A stretch of DNA of 64,000 nt from positions 57,337 to 121,336 of the forward strand of contig CAYTOA010000005.1 in the NCBI GenBank assembly GCA_964439265.1, read 5' to 3'. Positions 17,692 through 26,039 of the stretch are shown here, in pieces. Both the position numbers and the translations under genes were made by a program. Under the pieces are notes generated by a model. That model ran no database searches. It was not told the origin of the DNA and was given only the letters and a program-made list of their open reading frames with translations. The DNA comes from JAGVPT01 sp964439265 (lineage in GTDB: Bacteria; Bacteroidota; Ignavibacteria; UBA10030; UBA8401). Within the stretch, counting starts at the first letter, position 1. Every line of letters starts with the position of its first letter.

Positions 17692-18765
17692 ATGAAATTA
17701 GTTGATGTGAAACAGATGCCGTTCGACATGAAAATGAAAATGACCTCGATGCCCGAGGTAGTAAGCGAGATCATGGATCTGGCGAGCGATCCGAGGACCA
17801 GCGTGGCCCGACTCTCCTCCATATTGTTGAAGGACCCGTCGCTTGCCAAGGGCATCCTTCGCAAGGCGAACTCGCCGTATTACGGATTTTTCAACCGGAT
17901 AAATTCGATCGACTTCGCCATCGTTCTTCTCGGATTCGACGTGCTGAAAGAAACGGTTTCAAGCCTGCTCGTCAACAACGCCTTGCGCAAGATGGTGAAC
18001 ATCTTCTTCGAATACGAGGAGACTTGGAATCACTCGCTCACGTGCGGCATCATTGCCGGTTTTGTTGCAGAGAATTCGAAGTTATGCAATACCAACGAGG
18101 CATTTATCGCCGGTCTTCTCCACGACATCGGTTACGTCATTCTCCATCAGTTCGTGAACGACAGCTCGGACTCGATCCGGTTTTCAAAGAACGGCCGGCT
18201 GCGAACGACGGTCGAGGCTGCGTCGGGCATATCGCACGGCGAGGCGGGCTTCTGGATCGCGAACAAATGGCAGCTGCCTCCCCAAATCTGCGAAGCGATA
18301 CGCTATCACCATTCGCCGCAGCAGGCGGTCATTGACCCTGCGCTTACGGCAACGGTCCATGTTGCCGACGTTCTCTGTTCGCGCCTTCAGCTCGGCCCTT
18401 TTTCGCACGACGGTCCGCTGGTTTATGATGCCGCCGCGGTCAGCCTCATCCGGTTTAACGAAAGCCAACTCGACCGCGAACAGCTCGAAGCGTACTGCCT
18501 GGAGATGCGGTCGGATATCGACGGCGGACGTACTCTCGAGGATTTCGTGACCGACATCAAGCGGAGATTCGTCGAGTCGATGGCAGAACTTCCGGAACAG
18601 CAGAGAATCATCCTCGCATTGTACTACTACGAAAATATTTCATTCGAAGAAATCGGACGTTTGCTCAAGATCGACGAAACAACAGTGACGTCCCTTCACG
18701 ATACGTCGCTGACGACGTTAAAAAACGTACTATGGAACATTCAGCCACAGAGAGCAGCACTATGA
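17692..18765 (+). CDS. HDOD domain protein with C-terminal sigma-70 region 4-like domain
   Basis: Residues about 12-230 form an HDOD domain: SMPEVVSEIMDLASDPRTSV, ILRKANSPYYGF, GLLHDIG at 141-147, YHH at 205-207, HVAD at 223-226. HDOD domains occur in signalling and flagellar regulators. The last 60 residues (about 294-350) are unlike any HDOD tail I know but closely match region 4 of the adjacent FliA: LPEQQRIILALYYYENISFE then EIGRLLKIDETTVTSLHDTS, against LAERDRLVVMLYYYEDLTFK in FliA. An HDOD-sigma4 fusion is therefore likely. It starts 15 bases after fliA. Binding to -35 DNA or FlgM-like partners is speculation. Confidence 0.8.
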   Translation: MKLVDVKQMPFDMKMKMTSMPEVVSEIMDLASDPRTSVARLSSILLKDPSLAKGILRKANSPYYGFFNRINSIDFAIVLLGFDVLKETVSSLLVNNALRKMVNIFFEYEETWNHSLTCGIIAGFVAENSKLCNTNEAFIAGLLHDIGYVILHQFVNDSSDSIRFSKNGRLRTTVEAASGISHGEAGFWIANKWQLPPQICEAIRYHHSPQQAVIDPALTATVHVADVLCSRLQLGPFSHDGPLVYDAAAVSLIRFNESQLDREQLEAYCLEMRSDIDGGRTLEDFVTDIKRRFVESMAELPEQQRIILALYYYENISFEEIGRLLKIDETTVTSLHDTSLTTLKNVLWNIQPQRAAL

Positions 18766-19640
18766 TGACGCCAGAACAGATACATGAAAAAGTTAAAACG
18801 ATTATCCAGCTTCCCGCGCTTCCTTCAATCGCGCTCGAGGTGGTCGAGCTCGTCGACAACCCAAGAACGAGTGCGTCGAAACTGGGAAGGGTCATCTCGT
18901 CGGACCAGGCGCTCACGGCCAAGGTTCTGAAGATCGCCAATTCTCCGTTCTACGGATTCCCGAAAAAGATCTCCACGATCGATTTTGCGATCATCGTTCT
19001 CGGATTCGATGCATTGAAGGAGATCGTTATCAGCATCTCGCTCGTCAGTTCATTGCAGAAGAAATCCGACAACTATTTCGATGCCCGGGTATTCTGGGAC
19101 CATGCGATCTCGACCGGCGTAATCGCTCGGCGGCTCGCCCGCGACCTCCATTACCGTGTCAGCGGAGAAGTTTTTGTCGGCGGTCTTCTTCATGACATGG
19201 GGATCTCCGTGCTGCATCGGTACTTCTCCGGCGAATACCGGCGTATCGTCGATATCGTACGGGAATCAGAGTTGTCGATGATGGAAGCGGAAGAAAGCGT
19301 GCTCGGTGTGACCCATGCAGAGGTTGGCGGCTGGCTCGCCGAACGCTGGAACATGCCGGACCACCTTGTTGAAGCGATCGCATTCCACCACCAGCCTTCA
19401 AAGGCTGTCCTGAACCCCGACCTTGTCGCGCTGATCCATGTCGCGGACATCATCGCGCTCCAGCTCAACGGAAACGCGCCGGTGGAATTCGACAAGGGGG
19501 CTACGTTCGAACCGCAGGCGCTCGAGAGACTGCAATTGTCAGACGAAAATGTCCTGAAGGAATACATGTCGGCATACGGAGATGTGATCCAAAGCGACGT
19601 TGATGAAGTCACCGCGTTTGTTTCGGGCAGAGGTTACTGA
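18762..19640 (+). CDS. HDOD domain protein
   Basis: A second HDOD protein of about 292 residues, paralogous to the first in its N-terminal half: LPALPSIALEVVELVDNPRT, KVLKIANSPFYGFPKKISTI, GGLLHDMGISVLHRY and FHHQPSK. It lacks the sigma-like tail. ATG 18762 overlaps the stop of the preceding gene (ATGA) and is preferred; an in-frame ATG at 18732 would add 10 residues inside the upstream gene. Role: probably a signalling scaffold for motility, judged from position. The histidine kinase gene starts 3 bases after its stop. Confidence 0.85.
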   Translation: MMTPEQIHEKVKTIIQLPALPSIALEVVELVDNPRTSASKLGRVISSDQALTAKVLKIANSPFYGFPKKISTIDFAIIVLGFDALKEIVISISLVSSLQKKSDNYFDARVFWDHAISTGVIARRLARDLHYRVSGEVFVGGLLHDMGISVLHRYFSGEYRRIVDIVRESELSMMEAEESVLGVTHAEVGGWLAERWNMPDHLVEAIAFHHQPSKAVLNPDLVALIHVADIIALQLNGNAPVEFDKGATFEPQALERLQLSDENVLKEYMSAYGDVIQSDVDEVTAFVSGRGY

Positions 19641-19643
19641 GGT

Positions 19644-21014
19644 ATGAAAACTCAAACTGAAAAAACAAAAAGCAGGAACGAACTCCTCGACGAGGCGCTG
19701 CCGCAATTCGAATCGTTCATCGAAAGCCGCGAAAAGTACATCAAAGCGCTGGAGACGACCATCCAGGCCCTGCGGCAGGAAAACGCGAGCTTCAACAAGA
19801 ACAATCTCGCGATCCGGAGCTCTATCGATGAACTGGTCGCGATGCAGAGACTCTCGAACATCGTGAGCACGGCTGTGAGCCCGGAGACCATTCTCGCTAC
19901 CCTCTTTGACTTGACACAGCAAGTGATCCCTGTCCTGGAGTCCAATATTTTTCTTCTCGATTCAACTTCCAATACACTTCTTCCGCTTGCTCCCGGTCAG
20001 GATCCGCGATTGAAGGAAGAAGCACAACAGCAGCTCGAATCGGGAATATGCGATTGGGTCTTCGACGAAAAGAAGACGGTCATCATTCCTGATCTCGAAA
20101 GCCTGGTGGCGACCGGCACAGCGAAAAATTTTGTGATCGTTCCTCTTATTCTCCGCAACCGATCGATCGGAATTTATTTGATCCATACGGAAAAGCCGCA
20201 GCAGGACTTTTCCAACCAGGATATTCAGCTCCTGTCTGTCCTTGCGAATCAGGCCGCCGCGGGAGTTGAGAACTGGAGGACGTACGAAGAACTTGTCAAT
20301 GCGAACAAACAACTGAAATCGTCCGAAGCGCAGATGATCCAGGCGGCGAAGCTGGCCGCGATCGGAGAACTTGCCGCGAGCATCGTACACGAGATCAAGA
20401 ACCCTGTACAGGTGTTGATGCTTCAGATGGATATGATGCAGCGCGGAGTCGCTCTCCCGAATGGACTGGACCTGGTGCGCCAGCACGTTCAACGGCTCAG
20501 TACGATCACCAAACGGCTGATGAATTTCTCGCGCAATGTATCCGAAGACGTGATGACGCAGCCCATTGACGTCAATAAGGCCATCGAAGACGTCGTTGCG
20601 ATGGTTCAACATGAGTACCGTACGGACAAGATTGAGATCGAGCTTGCTCTTTCTACCGACCTTCCCATGGTGATCGGGAATTCGAATTACCTCCAACAGG
20701 TGTTTCTGAACCTGGCGATCAATGCCCGCGATGCGATGCCCAAAGGGGGCAGGATATTCATCTCCAGCATGCTGGAAGGATTCAACGTCATGGTTCGATT
20801 CTCAGACACCGGGGGCGGCATTACGCAGGAAAACATGGACAAGATCTTTCAACCTTTCTTCACGACAAAAGGTGAGGGAAAGGGAACGGGTCTCGGTTTG
20901 GCAATTTCGCGAAATATCATTTCCCAGCATCAGGGCAATATCCGCGTCGAGAGCGAATTGAACAAAGGCACGACCTTTATTATTACACTTCCTATCCGAA
21001 GGATACTTCAATGA
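19644..21014 (+). CDS. GAF-domain sensor histidine kinase
   Basis: A soluble kinase of 456 residues without membrane segments. A coiled coil lies at about residues 20-60, a GAF domain at about 70-210 (VIPVLESNIFLLDS, LSVLANQAAAGVENWRTYEE), and the HisKA domain with phospho-acceptor His near residue 249 (LAASIVHEIKNPVQVLMLQM). The ATPase domain has N box NLAINARDAMPKGG, G1 DTGGGI and G2 GEGKGTGLGLAISRN. All catalytic boxes are intact. No response regulator is adjacent; the nearest REC protein is at 33507. Together with the HDOD pair it may sense a cytoplasmic signal for flagellar control. Confidence 0.92.
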   Translation: MKTQTEKTKSRNELLDEALPQFESFIESREKYIKALETTIQALRQENASFNKNNLAIRSSIDELVAMQRLSNIVSTAVSPETILATLFDLTQQVIPVLESNIFLLDSTSNTLLPLAPGQDPRLKEEAQQQLESGICDWVFDEKKTVIIPDLESLVATGTAKNFVIVPLILRNRSIGIYLIHTEKPQQDFSNQDIQLLSVLANQAAAGVENWRTYEELVNANKQLKSSEAQMIQAAKLAAIGELAASIVHEIKNPVQVLMLQMDMMQRGVALPNGLDLVRQHVQRLSTITKRLMNFSRNVSEDVMTQPIDVNKAIEDVVAMVQHEYRTDKIEIELALSTDLPMVIGNSNYLQQVFLNLAINARDAMPKGGRIFISSMLEGFNVMVRFSDTGGGITQENMDKIFQPFFTTKGEGKGTGLGLAISRNIISQHQGNIRVESELNKGTTFIITLPIRRILQ

Positions 21015-22015
21015 AGAATAGTGAATTCCGTTTTGTCAAGATTCTCTGCCTGACCTGCGCCGTTTGCACGATTGCTTTCCTTGCTACTGCACTCGCCGGA
21101 GAAGCCCCCCAGACGCCAACAAACGCTGTGAAAGAGATTCGAACAGTGCAAAAGAATCCGGCCTTGGCTGCTAAGCAACGCGCTGCAGCGATTCATGGCA
21201 AAAGAAATTATCTCGGTGTAAGCGCCGGCGTTCAAAAAAACCTGCACCCGTACACAGCGAAGGGCGGCGTGAAGACAGGTCTGCGGACCCAACGGATACC
21301 AACGCCCGCGTCATTGCTCCCGTACCGCGCTTCACAAAAAAGATCAATTCCGGGATTGAGAAGCGATTTGCGAGTGCCCGGTTCAAAAGCAAACTCGGCT
21401 GTGCCGTTCAACAGCGAGCTGATGGCCAATGCTTCTCACGAAAGAGTTCTGCAAAGTGGAAGCAATCCTGAATCGAACGCAGGAGCGCCGTCTGCATCAG
21501 ATGGCCGAAAAGCTGAGCCAGAGAGCTCGGAGAGCGCGCAAATTATTCTCGTTCTTGTCGCACTTTGTGCAGCCTTCGCGGGGACTGCCGTTATTTTATA
21601 CCTCATTTCGAAGCGATCACCTCGAAAAGATGAAATGAGAACAGCGGCTCGATCGCTGGGCCATGAAACTCAACCCCAAGAAACAGCTCCAATGTCGATT
21701 GAAACGCGGCCCACAGATAAGCCAGGTGCCTCCAGTCAAGCCGAGGAAATAACTGAGGAAGAGGATGCTGTTGTAGAACTGGCTCAACGCTATCGGCGCG
21801 GACAAGGAGAAATGCAGCTAATCTTCAGCATGCAAGCGCATGAAAATGATGAGGCCCCGCTCGCGAATTTGCTTCAAGCATCAACTCGGTCAAAAGCAAA
21901 AGGAAATACCAAAAGGCTCGCAAAAAAATTCGGACTTCGCAAGAACGAAGTGGACCTTCTCCTGCGGCTCCAAAAATGCAGCGATTCCGCAAACCACTCT
22001 CTGAGGATCCTATGA
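21011..22015 (+). CDS. Membrane protein with tandem HTH-like motifs, possible SwrB/DUF6115 analogue
   Basis: 334 residues. A signal-like N-terminus (FVKILCLTCAVCTIAFLATA) precedes a low-complexity region. A membrane helix follows at about residues 178-200 (IILVLVALCAAFAGTAVILY), then a charged region. The last 85 residues hold two similar short motifs, VVELAQRYRRGQGEMQLIF and TKRLAKKFGLRKNEVDLLL. They resemble the helix-turn-helix-like tail of DUF6115/YlxL (SwrB) proteins, which sit just after sigD in Bacillus flagellar operons. The position between the fliA block and flgF supports that comparison. It overlaps the kinase stop (ATGA) and flgF start (ATGA). Homology to SwrB is inference. Confidence 0.6.
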   Translation: MKNSEFRFVKILCLTCAVCTIAFLATALAGEAPQTPTNAVKEIRTVQKNPALAAKQRAAAIHGKRNYLGVSAGVQKNLHPYTAKGGVKTGLRTQRIPTPASLLPYRASQKRSIPGLRSDLRVPGSKANSAVPFNSELMANASHERVLQSGSNPESNAGAPSASDGRKAEPESSESAQIILVLVALCAAFAGTAVILYLISKRSPRKDEMRTAARSLGHETQPQETAPMSIETRPTDKPGASSQAEEITEEEDAVVELAQRYRRGQGEMQLIFSMQAHENDEAPLANLLQASTRSKAKGNTKRLAKKFGLRKNEVDLLLRLQKCSDSANHSLRIL

Positions 22016-22755
22016 TCAAAGGTATCTACGCATCGGGTTCGGGGATGATGCCTCGGATGCTCAAGATTGAAGTGATCGCGAACAATCTTGCGAACATCAA
22101 CACGACCGGATTCAAACGGGACAGTATCTTCGTTCAGATCATGAAGGACACTGCTGTGGCCCAGGCAAAAGGTAATGGAGATCTTTCCGGCCTGAACGTC
22201 AGAGAATACACAGACTTTTCAGAAGGTTCATTGAGTCCTACCACAAACAAGCTGGACCTCGCTATCCAAGGATCTGGTTTCTTCGTAGCCCAATCGCCGA
22301 ACGGACCGCGTTACACCAGGAACGGCAGCTTCAGCCTTTCGACGGACGGCACGCTTGTTACTTCACAAGGTTACCCGGTGTTGGGGACGGGCGGGGCAAT
22401 TCAATTGCCCGACATTCAAAAATTATCTCAAGGGAATATTTCAATCAATGAAACCGGCGAGATCACTGTCGACGGCAAACAAATTGGTAGGCTGGAGATC
22501 GCAAATTTTGAGGATACCTCCGTTTTGAAGAAGGACGGCGGATCTGATTTTATCTCGGACGTCCCGCCGAAGAGCGGTGTCGCAGATGGAAAAAATATAG
22601 CCATCCGCCAGGGGTATCTTGAAGAGTCGAACGTTAACGGCATAGAGGAAATGGTCCAGATGATTGAGTTGAGCCGGAGTTTTGAAGCGGCACAAAAGAC
22701 GATGGTTGCACAGGACTCGACTCTGGACAAAGCAAATGACATAGGCAAGTTGTAG
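22012..22755 (+). CDS. flgF: Flagellar basal-body rod protein FlgF
   Basis: Proximal rod protein. The N-terminal motif MLKIEVIANNLANINTTGFK and the LAIQGSGFFVAQSPNGPRYT segment are diagnostic of the FlgF/FlgG/FlgE family, as is the tail SNVNGIEEMVQMIELSRSFE. At 247 residues and placed before flgG, FlgF is the best name. ATG 22012 overlaps the previous stop (ATGA); the frame is open upstream but the family start is here. A 75-base gap separates it from flgG. Confidence 0.93.
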   Translation: MIKGIYASGSGMMPRMLKIEVIANNLANINTTGFKRDSIFVQIMKDTAVAQAKGNGDLSGLNVREYTDFSEGSLSPTTNKLDLAIQGSGFFVAQSPNGPRYTRNGSFSLSTDGTLVTSQGYPVLGTGGAIQLPDIQKLSQGNISINETGEITVDGKQIGRLEIANFEDTSVLKKDGGSDFISDVPPKSGVADGKNIAIRQGYLEESNVNGIEEMVQMIELSRSFEAAQKTMVAQDSTLDKANDIGKL

Positions 22756-22830
22756 TTAGAAACGGACACGCCTCCGGCTGACTAGGCTGTGGCGAAGAAC
22801 CGGAACGATCTCATCACTAAAGGAGCATGT

Positions 22831-23619
22831 ATGAATAGAGCATTGCGAACGGCGGCAACAGGAATGTTCGGACAGCAACTCAACGTGGACATCATCGCGA
22901 ACAACCTGGCCAACGTCAACACGACCGGTTATAAAAAGAGCAGGGCCGATTTTCAAGACTTGATGTACCAGACGCTGAAGACCAGCGAAGTCTCGGACAA
23001 CCCCAATATTCAACAAGCGTCGGAGATACAAGTCGGAAACGGAACGGTGCCGGTTGCCACTCCTAAAAGTTTTGCACAGGGTGATATACAGCCGACGAAG
23101 AACCCTCTCGATGTGGCGATCCAGGGAGACGGGTTCTTTCAGATCCGGCAGACCGACGGGACAACGGCGTATTCGCGCGACGGGTCATTCCAGATCTCCG
23201 GTGAAGGGATGCTGGTGACAGGCCAGGGATATGTCGTCGAGCCGGGATTATCGATTCCTGCCGACACCACAAGCATTTCCATCGCTTCAGACGGAACGAT
23301 CAATGCCACCGTTGCGGGACAGACCTCTCCAACGAAAGTGGGACAGCTTGAGCTCGCAAAATTCGTAAACCCCGTGGGCCTGAACCCGACCGGCGGAAAC
23401 TTGTATACTGAAACTCCTGCTTCCGGCAAAGCGATTCTGGGCTCGGCGGGAACCGAAGGCTTTGGCACTTTGATGCCGCAGTCTTTGGAGTCGTCCAACG
23501 TCGACGTCGTCGAAGAAATGGTCAGCATGATCGTCGCGCAGCGGGCGTACGAGATCAATTCGAAGACAATTCAAACGGTCGAGGATATGTTGACCATGGC
23601 AAATAACCTCCAACGTTGA
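22831..23619 (+). CDS. flgG: Flagellar distal rod protein FlgG
   Basis: Distal rod subunit of 262 residues, the family norm. It begins MNRALRTAATGMFGQQLNVD with the IIANNLANVNTTGYKKSRAD signature, then LDVAIQGDGFFQIRQTDGTT, and ends with SNVDVVEEMVSMIVAQRAYE. The start is set by AAGGAG 6 bases upstream of ATG 22831. Eleven of the twelve residues of the classical ANNLANVNTTGY motif region match FlgG proteins well. flgA follows after 15 bases. Confidence 0.96.
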   Translation: MNRALRTAATGMFGQQLNVDIIANNLANVNTTGYKKSRADFQDLMYQTLKTSEVSDNPNIQQASEIQVGNGTVPVATPKSFAQGDIQPTKNPLDVAIQGDGFFQIRQTDGTTAYSRDGSFQISGEGMLVTGQGYVVEPGLSIPADTTSISIASDGTINATVAGQTSPTKVGQLELAKFVNPVGLNPTGGNLYTETPASGKAILGSAGTEGFGTLMPQSLESSNVDVVEEMVSMIVAQRAYEINSKTIQTVEDMLTMANNLQR

Positions 23620-23634
23620 AAAGGAACAATCCCG

Positions 23635-24327
23635 ATGAGCGGACTTTTCATCATCATTGCACTGATTCTTCCCGGCCGTTCCAGCATAGTTGAGGTGGAT
23701 GAAATCAAGAGCGCGGTGAGCCGGTACGTGATTTCGCGGCTGGACACCGCAATGCAAAAAGACGCGATCATAGAATTCCGCGGCGGTCTCGAGCGCGTGA
23801 GCGTTCCGGGCGCTGATCATACGGTTCGCATCGGGTTGGGTGAAGAACATATCATGCGCGGGATCATTTGTCTTCCCGTCGAAATTGCAAGCGGCGGAAG
23901 AGTTTCGCGCCAGATGGTTGTATCTCTGAGAGTGCGGCTCTTTGGGCGGATCTTCGTTGCAGGCCGGCAGCTTGAGTCTCATGCAAACCTCTCTGACGAA
24001 AATGTCACTTTCCGGTACGCAGAGTTGACGTCAATGCCCGACGACGTCGTTATGCGCAAGGAGCAGCTGAGCGGCAAGAGAACGTCGCGGATCGTAGGAG
24101 CGGGCTCCATTCTGCGCGAAAGCTCGCTGGAATTGATCCCGCTTGTCTTTCGCGGCGAACAAGTGACGCTCATCGTTCGTGCAGGGAACGTGCGATTATC
24201 GATGAAGGGTTTGGCAAAAGAAGACGGGGTGTTCGGAAGTACCATCGAAGTTCAAAAAGTTGATTCACATGAAAGAATCGAAGCCGTGGTCATTGATGAG
24301 CACACGGTTCAAGTTACGACGGAGTAA
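23635..24327 (+). CDS. flgA: Flagellar P-ring assembly chaperone FlgA
   Basis: FlgA is a periplasmic chaperone for FlgI polymerisation. The N-terminus (SGLFIIIALILPGRSSI) is a plausible but short signal peptide. The C-terminal SAF-type domain (about residues 110-228) includes SHANLSDENVTFRYAELTSM, GAGSILRESSLELIPLV, and VRAGNVRLSMKGLAKEDG, with a G-x-I-E-V-Q ending typical of FlgA. The 230-residue length is usual. It lies between flgG and flgH, 3 bases from flgH. Confidence 0.92.
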   Translation: MSGLFIIIALILPGRSSIVEVDEIKSAVSRYVISRLDTAMQKDAIIEFRGGLERVSVPGADHTVRIGLGEEHIMRGIICLPVEIASGGRVSRQMVVSLRVRLFGRIFVAGRQLESHANLSDENVTFRYAELTSMPDDVVMRKEQLSGKRTSRIVGAGSILRESSLELIPLVFRGEQVTLIVRAGNVRLSMKGLAKEDGVFGSTIEVQKVDSHERIEAVVIDEHTVQVTTE

Positions 24328-24330
24328 ACT

Positions 24331-24921
24331 ATGAAAAAGAAATTCGTTCTTATTTTTTCTATCACATGCGTTTTTGCATGGAACACTGCGGTCTCTCAGG
24401 ATATGAGGGAAAACCTCTCGCGGTCATTGTTTTCCGATCAAAAGGCAAATCATGTCGGTGACGCCGTGACCATCCTTGTCGTCGAAACATCGAGCGCATC
24501 GAACACCGCACAAACAACAGCGTCGAGGACAAGCAACATTTCCTTGTCCGCTGCAGGAAACCTTCCCTCAAGCGCCGGTACCGCACCCAGTCTGGGTGCG
24601 ACGATCGGAACGACGAATTCATTTTCGGGCCAGGGAGGCACGTCTAGCGGAGGTTCGATTCAAGCCCAGATCAGCGCGACGGTCGACTCGGTGCTTCCCA
24701 ACGGTAACCTCTGGGTCGTCGGGAATCGGATGATCGTTATCAACGGAGAAGAACAAATAATAAAGATTTCAGGCGTTATTCGTCCCTCCGATATTCAAAC
24801 CGACAACAGCGTCTATTCGTACAACATCTCCGACGCGACGATAATTTTTAAAGGGAACGGTATCGTCTCCCGCGCGCAGGAGCCGGGTTGGCTCACAAAA
24901 TTCTTCCATTGGATATTCTGA
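24331..24921 (+). CDS. flgH: Flagellar L-ring protein FlgH
   Basis: FlgH forms the outer-membrane L-ring. Family features are SLFSDQKANHVGDAVTILVV near residue 30, VDSVLPNGNLWVVGNRMIVI, and ISGVIRPSDIQTDNSVYSYN with the closing GWLTKFFHWIF. At 196 residues it is shorter than E. coli FlgH (232). The signal sequence (FVLIFSITCVFAWNTAVSQ) has one Cys but no proper lipobox; cleavage after TAVS is more likely. E. coli FlgH is a lipoprotein, so this one may not be lipid-anchored. flgI starts 11 bases later. Confidence 0.94.
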   Translation: MKKKFVLIFSITCVFAWNTAVSQDMRENLSRSLFSDQKANHVGDAVTILVVETSSASNTAQTTASRTSNISLSAAGNLPSSAGTAPSLGATIGTTNSFSGQGGTSSGGSIQAQISATVDSVLPNGNLWVVGNRMIVINGEEQIIKISGVIRPSDIQTDNSVYSYNISDATIIFKGNGIVSRAQEPGWLTKFFHWIF

Positions 24922-24932
24922 GAGACTAGCAT

Positions 24933-26039
24933 ATGAAAACATTGAAATTTGCCGTTATCATGCTTCTGAGTTTCGTTTATTCGAATTCGGTATTCGCAGG
25001 GTCCAGGATAAAAGACATCGCCTATTTGCAGGGAATACGCAATCAGCAATTGATCGGCTATGGATTAGTTGTCGGGCTCAACGGCACGGGCGATTCGCAG
25101 CGCTCCACCTTTACTCTTCAATCGGTTGCAAGCATGTTGAAAAGATTCGGCATCACAGTCCCCCAGAGCGACCTGCGGCTCCGGAACGTTGCCGCCGTGA
25201 TCGTGACGGGATCGATCCCCGGCTTTTCGAAAGAGGGGGGGATCATCGACGTCATCGTCTCATCGCTTGGCGATGCAACGGGACTCCAGGGAGGGACGCT
25301 CTTAATGACACCTCTTTCCGGGCTCGACGGAGCAGTGTATGCGACCGCTCAAGGCCCTCTTTCGGTAGGAGGGTTCAGCGCCAGTGCTGGCGGGAGCGAA
25401 ATACGCCGTAATCACACAGCGGCTGGGAGGATTCCGGGAGGGGCAACGATCGAAAAGGCCGTGGTCTCAGAATTCAGCAAAGACTGGTCGATGTATGTCG
25501 TCCTGATGCAGTCAGATTTTACCACAGCCCAGAGAATTGCAGGGGCAGTGAACGAGAAATTCAAAAAACAAATCGCGATTCCGAAAGACGGTTCAACGAT
25601 TGCTGTGAGCATTCCGGAGGAGTACCGCCAGGAAGGGAAGCTCGTCGAATTTGTCTCGCTCGTCGAGCTGCTCGAAGTTTCCCCCGACGTTTCTGCAAAG
25701 GTTGTGATTAACGAAAGGACGGGTACGATCGTGATCGGCGGAAATGTTTCTATCCTCCCCGTCGCGATCTCCAACGGCGGACTGAACATACAAATCCAAT
25801 CGACCCCCGTCATTTCGCAGCCGGGGCCATTATCAAATGGAACGACCGTCTCGACCCAGATGACGACCATATCGGCCGGACTCGATTCTTCAGCCGTCTA
25901 TGCGCTTGAAGGAGTCGCAACAGTGCAGGATGTCGCCAAAGCGCTGAACTCAATGAAGGTATCACCGCGCGATATCATCGCCATCTTCCAGGCACTGAAA
26001 GAAGCTGGCGCTCTCAAAGCTGAATTGATCATAATTTAG
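24933..26039 (+). CDS. flgI: Flagellar P-ring protein FlgI
   Basis: Periplasmic P-ring protein of 368 residues, as expected. A Sec signal peptide (FAVIMLLSFVYSNSVFAG) precedes the highly conserved RIKDIAYLQGIRNQQLIGYG and LVVGLNGTGDSQRSTFT. Further family motifs are NVAAVIVTGSIPGFSKEG and the C-terminal VATVQDVAKALNSMKVSPRD. Its presence with FlgH indicates a Gram-negative envelope with peptidoglycan. flgJ begins directly at the next base. Confidence 0.97.
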   Translation: MKTLKFAVIMLLSFVYSNSVFAGSRIKDIAYLQGIRNQQLIGYGLVVGLNGTGDSQRSTFTLQSVASMLKRFGITVPQSDLRLRNVAAVIVTGSIPGFSKEGGIIDVIVSSLGDATGLQGGTLLMTPLSGLDGAVYATAQGPLSVGGFSASAGGSEIRRNHTAAGRIPGGATIEKAVVSEFSKDWSMYVVLMQSDFTTAQRIAGAVNEKFKKQIAIPKDGSTIAVSIPEEYRQEGKLVEFVSLVELLEVSPDVSAKVVINERTGTIVIGGNVSILPVAISNGGLNIQIQSTPVISQPGPLSNGTTVSTQMTTISAGLDSSAVYALEGVATVQDVAKALNSMKVSPRDIIAIFQALKEAGALKAELIII

